Shown here: in pieces, positions 1 to 5,435 of the stretch
Position numbering within the stretch: the first letter of the stretch is position 1
How the letters are laid out: every line of letters begins with the position of its first letter
The notes under the pieces: model-generated
Told to the model about the DNA's origin: nothing
The model's database searches: none
What the model saw: only the letters and a program-made list of their open reading frames with translations
Source of the DNA: Ruminococcus sp. UBA3855
GTDB taxonomy: Bacteria > Bacillota > Clostridia > Oscillospirales > Ruminococcaceae
NCBI GenBank assembly: GCA_002392545.1
Contig: DGHF01000001.1
Span: 1-5,435, forward strand
DNA: 5,435 nucleotides
Direction of reading: 5' to 3'
Position numbers and translations under genes: made by a program

Positions 1-2
1 TA

Positions 3-95
3 CAGGGTGAAAATGCAGTAAGGGACAACGAGGTCTTATACATTCAGGGTTTCAAAGATGGTGCTTTGCTGATGATGGAAATTCTTGGAAAATAA
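3..95 (+). CDS. C-terminal end of a hypothetical protein (partial at left edge)
   Basis: This frame is open from the left edge to a TAA at 93-95 and gives 30 residues ending YIQGFKDGALLMMEILGK. The other two forward frames have stops within the first 21 bases (TAA at 19-21, TGA at 8-10). A hairpin with a T-tract begins 6 bases after the stop, as expected for a real gene end. The ending, an aromatic-I-x-G-F-x-x-G-x-x-L-M-x-E motif, resembles the C-termini of small Firmicute proteins such as those called DUF6809, often seen in accessory or mobile regions. That resemblance is from memory and weak. The start and most of the protein lie outside the window, so no function is assigned. It converges on the leucine-rich-repeat gene. 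Confidence 0.6.
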   Translation, partial: QGENAVRDNEVLYIQGFKDGALLMMEILGK

Positions 96-101
96 AAGCA
101 T

Positions 102-138
102 AGCTGATGTGGGGATTATCCTGCATCAGCTTATTTTT
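102..138. terminator. Bidirectional intrinsic terminator between convergent genes
   Basis: The arms AGCTGATG (102-109) and CATCAGCT (124-131) pair perfectly over 8 bp, and the intervening bases can add a short inner GGA/TCC stem. On the plus strand the hairpin is followed by TATTTTT (132-138). On the minus strand it is followed by ATGCTTTTATTTT. It lies 6 bases after the stop of the plus-strand partial gene and about 26 bases after the stop of the minus-strand leucine-rich-repeat gene. It can therefore end transcription from both sides. Confidence 0.85.
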
Positions 139-157
139 CATGCGAAAATCAAAGCAT

Positions 158-1876
158 TTATCCTTTTAACAGTTCTTTTTTCATCAGGCAAAAGTCAAAC
201 ACATTCAGTTTGTCATCTTCACAGAAATCAGCCATTTTCCAGTTTGCAAGGTGCGTATCTGGAACAGCCAGCAACCACTTCTGGAGGAGAATCACATCAG
301 AAACATTAAATGCTCCGTCTGCATTGACATCACCTTTTAATGAACTGTCATTCAATACAGAGAAGGTGATTTCGTTTTCTTTTGCATAAGTATCTGCTGC
401 GGAGTTTAGATATCCCTCAATTACAAAATCATCTGTCAGACAATAGCCAGTATCCTTGATGTAAGTATAGCCCAATGCTCTTTTACTGATTTCTGTCACT
501 GTAGCCGGAACAGTTATGGTTTTCAGATTCGTACAATTGTAAAAAGCTTCTGTTCCGATAGATGTTACGCTTTCAGGAATTTTTACACTTTTCAAAGCAT
601 TACAGCCATAAAATGTACCTTCCTGAATTTTGGAAACACCGGACGGAATGACGATTGACTTGAGGCTTTCACATCCATGAAAAACAGAACTTCCCATAAA
701 ATCAAGTTCTTTGCCTTCAAAAATAACAGTTTCCAGATTTTTACAGTCATAAAATGCCATGTTCTTGATTTCTTTAATATTTTCGGGAATGGTAACTGTT
801 TTCAGACCATCACAGTAAAAGAAGATGCCCTGCGGAATTTCTGTCATGGAAGAACCAAAGTGAACATCTGTCAGTTCTTTGCAGTTCTGCATGGTATAGC
901 CTTCTATTTCCTGCAATGTATCCGGAAATGTGATAGATTTCAGCAGAGTTTCAGAAAAAGCATTATCTTTTATGACTTCAACAGCAGGCATTTCCAGTTC
1001 GCTGAGTGAAGAATACAAAAAAGCCTCTCTCCCAATCATTTTGACGGATTCCGGAAGTATTACTTTAGCAATATTTTCATTATTCATGAAAGCATAATCA
1101 CAAATTTCAGTCACACCATCAGGAATTTTAATTTCCTGCTCACTTCCGTTATAAGCCAAAAGCCATTTTCCGTCATAGGTGACAATTCCCGGCTGATTCA
1201 AAAGCCACGGCGTACCGCTGAAAACCGCTCCTTCAACAGATTCTATTTTTCCTTTGGCATTAAAATTTTGCAGAGAAGTACAGCCTTGCAGAAGTCCTTC
1301 TTCCAGTGCTGTTACTTTTTCAGGCAAAGTCATATCTGTGAGAGAAGTACATTTATAAAAGGTATATGCCCCTATTGACGAAACTGTGTCAGGAATGGTG
1401 ATATTTTTCAGGTTTGTACATTCGCCAAAAGCCCATACATCAATTGTTTCAAGTCCGTTCGGCAGTGATACGGATTCAAGATTTTCGCATCTGCCGAAAG
1501 AGCCGTTGCCGATTGATTTTACAGAATCAGGCAAATTTACTTCTTTCAGGCTGGTACAATTGCTGAATGTCTGCCAGCCGATAGAAGTCACTGTATCAGG
1601 AAATGAAACGCTTTCAAGATTTTTCATTCCGCTGAACAACTGGTCAGTAATTTCAGTGATGTTGCCTTCCAGAACAAGTGATGTTACTTCCTCTTTTTTG
1701 TCATACCACGGAATTTTACGAGGGTCTTCATATTTTGGCAAAGCCCCATTTCCCTTAATCGTCAGAACACCGTCTGTTATCGTCCAGTCGCTCATGGAAG
1801 CATGAGCTTCAAAAGAAATCGGAGTCATTGAGAGTGTCATTGCACATACAGCAATTACTGATATTAATTTCTTCAT
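158..1876 (-). CDS. Secreted BspA-type leucine-rich-repeat protein with C-terminal type I dockerin
   Basis: A 572-residue exported protein, probably held at the cell surface or in a cellulosome-like complex through a dockerin-cohesin contact. Residues 1-26 are a Sec signal peptide: MKK, a hydrophobic core, and a likely cut after AHA. Residues 30-70 match the beta-rich cap usual before BspA repeats (WTITDGVLTIKGNG, then PWY). Residues about 72-470 hold roughly 17 LRR_5 units of about 23 residues, of the form (S/T)V-x-x-I-x-x-x-x-F-x-x-C-x-x-L-x-x-V-x-x-P-(D/E). The array is interrupted at 218-251 by a TPWLL...YDGKWLLAYNG segment. A capping region follows (FVIEGYLNSAADTYAKEN). The dockerin at 515-571 has two calcium loops: D516/N518/D520/N524/D527 and D550/C552/D554/N558/D561. 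The ATG has AAAGGA 8 bases upstream, overlapping the stop of the restriction gene, so coupled translation is likely. No enzymatic domain is seen. The ligand is unknown; adhesion or protein binding is an inference from the family. Confidence 0.93.
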   Translation of the reverse strand: MKKLISVIAVCAMTLSMTPISFEAHASMSDWTITDGVLTIKGNGALPKYEDPRKIPWYDKKEEVTSLVLEGNITEITDQLFSGMKNLESVSFPDTVTSIGWQTFSNCTSLKEVNLPDSVKSIGNGSFGRCENLESVSLPNGLETIDVWAFGECTNLKNITIPDTVSSIGAYTFYKCTSLTDMTLPEKVTALEEGLLQGCTSLQNFNAKGKIESVEGAVFSGTPWLLNQPGIVTYDGKWLLAYNGSEQEIKIPDGVTEICDYAFMNNENIAKVILPESVKMIGREAFLYSSLSELEMPAVEVIKDNAFSETLLKSITFPDTLQEIEGYTMQNCKELTDVHFGSSMTEIPQGIFFYCDGLKTVTIPENIKEIKNMAFYDCKNLETVIFEGKELDFMGSSVFHGCESLKSIVIPSGVSKIQEGTFYGCNALKSVKIPESVTSIGTEAFYNCTNLKTITVPATVTEISKRALGYTYIKDTGYCLTDDFVIEGYLNSAADTYAKENEITFSVLNDSSLKGDVNADGAFNVSDVILLQKWLLAVPDTHLANWKMADFCEDDKLNVFDFCLMKKELLKG

Positions 1877-1884
1877 AAATTTAA

Positions 1885-1890
1885 TCCTTT
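1885..1890 (-). promoter_or_regulatory. Ribosome binding site of the LRR-dockerin gene, overlapping the upstream stop codon
   Basis: AAAGGA on the minus strand lies 8 bases before the ATG at 1876. Its first A is the last base of the TGA (1892-1890) that ends the restriction gene. Ribosomes terminating there would be placed directly on this site, which supports one transcript and translational coupling. I saw no TATAAT-like box in the 120 bases just upstream of the start. Confidence 0.7.
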
Positions 1891-4664
1891 CATTTTTCGG
1901 TCAGTTTCTGGTAGAGCTTCATCAGCTCCGCCACGCATTCGCTCTCGGTCATGGTCTTGTAATCGAAACCGTATGCAAGCATGACGGCTTTATCATTCGC
2001 CTGATGAGCCTTTCTTAATTCTGGGGGCATAGTCGTTTCGTCATACAAATCAGCCAGCGAACAGTCTGGATATTTCGCCCTTGCATCAAGAATCATCTGT
2101 GCCGTTTTTTCGATTTTGGCTTTCTGTTCCGGTGTGGGACTGCACCACGGGAAATTATTGTATACAACGTTGCCGGAGTATCTGTAATCACTTTTTAATC
2201 TTCCGGCTACAACACGCATCCAAGCGTTATGCACATTGGACATCAGTATTCCGAAAAGATAAAGTTCCGCATCACAGATGACAGCACAGGCATCAGAAGC
2301 AATATATTCTGGTGTCATAAAGCCAATAGGGATATATCGTCTGTTTTCAGAGGAATGACGAGGAATAATCAGATAATTTGCATCTGTTTGAGGAGTAGAA
2401 AAGAACAGATACGGCTTTTCAGCAAATTTTCTTGTAGGTGCTGCTGTACTGTTAGCCCTCATTTCTTTAATAGCGGCTAATCTTCGCTGAATTTCCTTGT
2501 TATGGCGATATACCGAGGGGGATACATCTTTCAGCCACAGACAATATCTGACCTCATTATTGTTCAAAAAGTCCTTTGCTCCGATATATCTTCGGATACA
2601 ACAAGCAATACTGCTATCTTTTTGAATTAGCTCCTCTTTTTCGGTTTCTGACAAGATGAAATTACCGCCGTCAGTAGGCTGATTTCCCTTTGTCATTTTC
2701 GGAACAGCACAAATTGGCTTACTTCGGCTTGTAATGAAAACATTGGGAGCATCAACCAGATAAGCATTGATATTTTCAGCAGTAATAAAACGGTCGTTGT
2801 CAAAAATTCTTCGTACTGGAGGGATTTCCCCTAAACTGAAACCGATAATCACACAATGGACATGAGCTTTCAAGTTTGCCTCGCTGTCCCATCGGAATGT
2901 TTTATGAGCAAAATCAATATGAATAGGAAATCTTTCAAACAAAGTCCCCCATAAAGGAGCAACTTGTTCACCCTGTGTAATGCTGTTTGTTGATACTAAT
3001 GCAGCCTTAATATTAGTTTCCTTCATCAGGTCACAGGCTTTAAAATACCACGCTCCTACATAGTCAATGCTGTTAGAAAGTTTGATATTTCCAAATATTT
3101 CAACTGCCTGTTGCTTTTGTTCCTTATTCATCATGGAAGAACCGACAAACGGCGGATTTCCCATGATATAGCTTAATTTCTCCTTTGGAACAACACTTTT
3201 CCAGTCAATGCGGAGTGCATTTGCTTCCATAATGTTAGCATAAGATTTTAAAGGCAGAAAGTCAAGCGTAATCTGCATGAGTTCTTCCGTTTCCTGCATC
3301 ATCTGACTTTCCGCAATCCAGAGGGCAGTTTTCGCAACCGTCACCGCAAAATCATTGATTTCAATACCGTAAAACTGCGATATTCCGACCTGAATCACAT
3401 CTGTTGCACCAAGCATCATCTGACCATGTGTTTCCTCAAAAAGTGCATCATTTTCCAGCCGTCGCAGACTGATATAAGTTTCTGTGAGGAAATTTCCTGA
3501 ACCGCAGGCAGGGTCTAAAAATGTAAGGCTTGCTAATTTTTTGCGGTATTCCTGTAATTTTTGCTTTCTGATTTTTTCGGTTTTGATTTGCTTGATAGTT
3601 TCCAGTTCGGCTTTCAAATCGTCCAGAAATAAGGGGTCAATGACCTTGTGGATATTTTCAAGGCTCGTGTAATGCATACCGCCGGAACGTCTGGTTTCAG
3701 GGTTCAGAGTGGACTCGAACACTGCACCGAAAATCGTCGGCGAAATGCCTGACCAGTCGAAATCCTCACTTGCATTATGAAGCAGGAGCTGTACAATTTC
3801 CTCTGTAAATCGGGGTATTTCAATGTTTTCATCTGCGAACAGTCCGCCGTTCACATACGGAAAAGCCAGCAAATCCTCATCAAGATAAGGGTCACGGTCT
3901 TCCTCTTTTGTATCCAGAATATGGAATAATTCCACAAGTTTATGGCGAACTTCACTGACAGGATACTTTTTGAGATAGTCGTGGAACATCTGATGTTTTC
4001 CGAAAATTCCGGCATCTTCCGCATACAGGCAGAACACCAGCCGGACACACAGTTTATTCAGGCTTTTGAGCGTTTCCGGATTGTCCGGATTTTTGTACTG
4101 TTTCAAAATCGCATCATACAGCCTGCCGACCAGCTCACCGGCTTTCAGGGAAATTTCCATCTCTTTCTTGAGATTTTCATTTCCTGTATCTACCAGAAAC
4201 TGTAAACGATAGTATTCTTTCGGCAGGTCTTTCAGCAAAATCTGCTCCGGTTCGCCGTTGGGCTTTTCCATGTCATACACGAGAAATTCGGCGAAATTGC
4301 ACGTAATAATCCAGCGGGGACGCTTGGAATAGGGCAGCTCCGCAGCATAGCGTTTCGCCTGCTGAAACGGTGACAGAATGCTCCCGTCCGACTGACGGAT
4401 ACCCTTTCTCAGGTCTTTTCCGAGACCTTTCTGCTCAATCATCACATGCGTAGCGTCAATATAGCCGTCAATGAAGCTGGTGTGGTCAAGCTTCACCTGG
4501 TCTTCAAAGCTGATGAAACGAATGGCATCTTCCACACCATACACATTCTGTAACAAGTCAAGCCAGAATTTCTGACTTTCGCCTTTTTCATAGCCTTTGT
4601 CTTTCCAGAATGCAGCAAAGTCAGATGCTGCTTTCTTCTGTTCCTTTTCAGACAGCCGATTCAT
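1890..4664 (-). CDS. MmeI-like type IIL/IIG restriction-modification enzyme (N6-adenine methyltransferase with fused nuclease)
   Basis: A single-chain enzyme expected to methylate adenine in its target and to cut unmodified, for example phage, DNA at a distance from the site. Its 924 residues match the MmeI size (about 920). Order of parts: N-terminal nuclease domain with FID66 and E77-Q-K79 (PD-ExK type), then WIITCNFAEFLVYD (118-131); a helical linker (about 160-320); methyltransferase motif X around GGMHYT (328-333); SAM motif I LDPACGSGNF (383-392); acidic motif YGIEIN (432-437); catalytic motif IV NPPF (503-506); a target-recognition region of about 610-815; the conserved stretch MRVVAGRLKSDYRYS (816-830) and YNNFPW (835-840); and a C-terminal segment with LYDETTMPPELRKAHQANDK (873-892). 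All key motifs look intact, so both activities are plausible. The target sequence cannot be read by eye. The start is fixed by GGGAGGGAG 8 bases upstream and a promoter 41 bases upstream. The gene is 13 bases from the downstream LRR-dockerin gene. Its GC is mosaic: about 51% at 4201-4500 against 39% at 2581-3000. Confidence 0.95.
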   Translation of the reverse strand: MNRLSEKEQKKAASDFAAFWKDKGYEKGESQKFWLDLLQNVYGVEDAIRFISFEDQVKLDHTSFIDGYIDATHVMIEQKGLGKDLRKGIRQSDGSILSPFQQAKRYAAELPYSKRPRWIITCNFAEFLVYDMEKPNGEPEQILLKDLPKEYYRLQFLVDTGNENLKKEMEISLKAGELVGRLYDAILKQYKNPDNPETLKSLNKLCVRLVFCLYAEDAGIFGKHQMFHDYLKKYPVSEVRHKLVELFHILDTKEEDRDPYLDEDLLAFPYVNGGLFADENIEIPRFTEEIVQLLLHNASEDFDWSGISPTIFGAVFESTLNPETRRSGGMHYTSLENIHKVIDPLFLDDLKAELETIKQIKTEKIRKQKLQEYRKKLASLTFLDPACGSGNFLTETYISLRRLENDALFEETHGQMMLGATDVIQVGISQFYGIEINDFAVTVAKTALWIAESQMMQETEELMQITLDFLPLKSYANIMEANALRIDWKSVVPKEKLSYIMGNPPFVGSSMMNKEQKQQAVEIFGNIKLSNSIDYVGAWYFKACDLMKETNIKAALVSTNSITQGEQVAPLWGTLFERFPIHIDFAHKTFRWDSEANLKAHVHCVIIGFSLGEIPPVRRIFDNDRFITAENINAYLVDAPNVFITSRSKPICAVPKMTKGNQPTDGGNFILSETEKEELIQKDSSIACCIRRYIGAKDFLNNNEVRYCLWLKDVSPSVYRHNKEIQRRLAAIKEMRANSTAAPTRKFAEKPYLFFSTPQTDANYLIIPRHSSENRRYIPIGFMTPEYIASDACAVICDAELYLFGILMSNVHNAWMRVVAGRLKSDYRYSGNVVYNNFPWCSPTPEQKAKIEKTAQMILDARAKYPDCSLADLYDETTMPPELRKAHQANDKAVMLAYGFDYKTMTESECVAELMKLYQKLTEK

Positions 4665-4672
4665 TGTTTTTA

Positions 4673-4681
4673 CTCCCTCCC
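4673..4681 (-). promoter_or_regulatory. Strong ribosome binding site of the MmeI-like gene
   Basis: GGGAGGGAG on the minus strand is followed by an 8-base A-rich spacer (TAAAAACA) and the ATG at 4664. It is a near-ideal Shine-Dalgarno match and settles the start codon. Confidence 0.85.
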
Positions 4682-4705
4682 GATGAATGATAATATCTGT
4701 TCTCC

Positions 4706-4734
4706 ATTATAACATAAATTCCACGTTTTTGCAA
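4706..4734 (-). promoter_or_regulatory. Sigma-70/SigA-type promoter of the MmeI-like / LRR-dockerin operon
   Basis: On the minus strand TTGCAA (4734-4729, 4 of 6 consensus bases) is followed after exactly 17 bases by a perfect TATAAT (4711-4706). The -10 box is preceded by TGT, giving an extended -10. The start of transcription would fall near 4699, leaving a leader of about 35 bases. The terminator at 4791-4831 lies upstream, so this promoter probably drives both downstream genes by itself. Confidence 0.8.
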
Positions 4735-4743
4735 GCATTTTTT

Positions 4744-4758
4744 GTGAAAGTTTTTCAC
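4744..4758. promoter_or_regulatory. Short inverted repeat just upstream of the promoter (possible operator)
   Basis: GTGAAA (4744-4749) and TTTCAC (4753-4758) form a perfect 6-bp inverted repeat around a 3-base centre, 9 bases upstream of the -35 box. Its place suggests a possible binding site for a regulator. A 6-bp palindrome in AT-rich DNA is not strong evidence, and no regulator gene is visible in the window. Confidence 0.25.
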
Positions 4759-4790
4759 TTCCATCAGATAAGTGCTTTATAAAAAATAAC

Positions 4791-4840
4791 GGCTCTGCCG
4801 TCTGTGATTCGTTTTCACAGGTTGCAGAGCCGATTTTTTA
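4791..4840. terminator. Bidirectional intrinsic terminator downstream of the helicase-like gene
   Basis: GGCTCTGC (4791-4798) pairs with GCAGAGCC (4824-4831). An inner stem CTGTGA (4802-4807) / TCACAG (4815-4820) closes a 7-base loop. Between the two stems is only a small 3x3 mismatch containing G-T pairs. The minus-strand tail is GTTATTTTTTATAAAG and the plus-strand tail GATTTTTTATT. It begins 9 bases after the TAA (4843-4841) of the minus-strand gene to its right, so that gene is its natural user. It also separates that gene from the MmeI-like operon. Confidence 0.9.
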
Positions 4841-5435
4841 TTATCTGTTTATAAACAATTCCGGAATATTGTTGTGAACAATTGCAGCTTCCTGTCTTAT
4901 GCTGATTTTAGGACAAGCCAGAATGCTCATTTTTACTTTCAGCTCTCCGTTTCGTTCAGCAAGATAAAGGCTTCTGTTAGAATACAAGTACAATGCTGCT
5001 TCAAAAGAAAATCCGTCTTTTTGCAGCTGAATTCTGTATCTGTTGCGAGTGCCGTATTCAATAAATTCATACCAGTCATTGGAGAATGATTCAACATCAT
5101 ACTGTCTTTTTACTTCGTCAGAAAAACGCCTGAAATAGCTTTTCAGCTTGAAATCAATGATGTTGCTGTAATTTCTGAAACAATCTTCAATAATTTTATT
5201 GTTGTGTTCTTCAGAGCCATTATAGACTGGCTGATTTTCCTTGCTGAAATATACACTTTTATGACTATTACGATAATAGGATATGGATTCCTCAATTATA
5301 TATTTGATGCCTTTTCCACTCAGCTACTGCAACAGCAGTCTTGCATAATAACTCAGTGAATTTATATTTCCGAGACTTTTCTTTTCATAGTTCTCCCAAT
5401 CAAAAATATCGTTAGGCGATTGTAAAATAAGTAAA
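4841..5435 (-). pseudogene. C-terminal part of a probable large DEAD/DEAH-helicase-like protein, interrupted by an in-frame TAG
   Basis: One minus-strand frame runs from the right edge to tandem TAA codons (4843-4838). It gives 36 residues, a single TAG at 5324-5326, then 160 residues. Both sides read as ordinary protein: FDWENYEKKSLGNINSLSYY before the stop, and DWYEFIEYGTRNRYRIQLQK, GFSFEAALYL and NNIPELFINR after it. The first ATG after the TAG lies only about 29 residues from the end, so the 160-residue part lacks a usual start. Together with the terminator directly after the stop, this argues for the tail of a once longer gene. The DWYEF-x-EYGT and GF-x-x-E-x-A segments and the NxPELF ending recall the C-termini of large Firmicute DEAD/DEAH helicases near defence loci. 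That is from memory; no helicase motif is visible because the N-terminus is outside the window. The break could be a real nonsense mutation, a sequencing error or stop-codon readthrough. Confidence 0.6.

Noticed and set aside
85..309. Plus-strand open frame of 74 codons
   Set aside because: It overlaps the terminator hairpin and the antisense of the dockerin-coding end, has no convincing ribosome binding site, and its translation resembles no protein I know.
1123..1224. Break in the repeat pattern of the LRR protein (residues 218-251)
   Set aside because: A TPW...Y-x-G-x-W-L-L-x-Y segment followed by a fresh IPDGVTEI repeat is a common variation in BspA-type proteins, not a sign of an insertion or frameshift.
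467..1663. Regularly spaced similar DNA units of about 69 bases, which could suggest a CRISPR or other tandem array
   Set aside because: The period equals 23 codons and matches LRR_5 units. The copies are diverged in DNA and conserved at protein level, so this is a coding repeat.
677..1805. Plus-strand open frames at 677-1009 and 1386-1805
   Set aside because: They are antisense to the leucine-rich-repeat gene, whose repeats, signal peptide and dockerin prove the minus-strand frame. The long antisense frames follow from its repetitive codon pattern.
2081..4205. Open frames at 2081-2281, 2229-2480, 3484-3672 and 3942-4205 (plus) and 3851-4048 (minus)
   Set aside because: All lie inside the MmeI-like gene in other frames. 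The enzyme's conserved motifs run continuously through these positions.
4874..5089. Plus-strand open frame of 71 codons
   Set aside because: It is antisense to the longer minus-strand frame (4841-5435), which reads as better protein and ends at a terminator. I saw no ribosome binding site for the plus-strand frame.
4841..5435. TAG reassigned to an amino acid, as in some gut phages
   Set aside because: The gene neighbours are bacterial in type and the two complete genes have no in-frame TAG. A nonsense mutation is the simpler reading, although recoding is kept as an option in the findings.

Overview
The window looks like chromosomal or accessory DNA from a gut Firmicute of the Ruminococcus/Oscillospiraceae type. 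The main clue is the C-terminal dockerin of the leucine-rich-repeat protein. Its two-part signature (DVNADGxFNVSDVxLLQKWL followed by ADFCEDDKLNVFD) is, from memory, typical of ruminococcal cellulosome-type proteins. Purine-rich ribosome binding sites, a perfect TATAAT -10 box and moderate to low GC fit the same group.

Layout from left to right. Bases 3-95 hold the last 30 codons of a plus-strand gene of unknown function. A symmetrical hairpin at 102-131, with T-rich tails on both sides, terminates this gene and the minus-strand genes that converge on it. Bases 158-1876 (minus) encode a 572-residue secreted BspA-type leucine-rich-repeat protein with a dockerin. Only 13 bases upstream of it, 1890-4664 (minus) encodes a 924-residue single-chain restriction-modification enzyme of the MmeI type (type IIL/IIG), with nuclease, methyltransferase, target-recognition and C-terminal regions all present. 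It has a strong ribosome binding site and a good sigma-70-type promoter at 4706-4734. Upstream of that is a second bidirectional terminator (4791-4831). It closes a further minus-strand gene (4841 to the right edge) that looks like the C-terminal end of a large helicase-like protein. That reading frame is broken by one in-frame TAG at 5324-5326 and has no good start codon after it.

The promoter at 4706-4734 and the terminators at both ends make the MmeI-like enzyme and the dockerin/LRR protein look like a self-contained two-gene transcription unit. Pairing a cytoplasmic anti-phage enzyme with a secreted, probably cell-surface or cellulosome-bound repeat protein is unusual. It may be functional or may reflect a chance insertion. 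A helicase-like remnant next to a restriction enzyme also suggests a defence or accessory island. The restriction gene is mosaic in base composition: its target-recognition half is much more AT-rich than its nuclease end, as expected if specificity domains have been exchanged.
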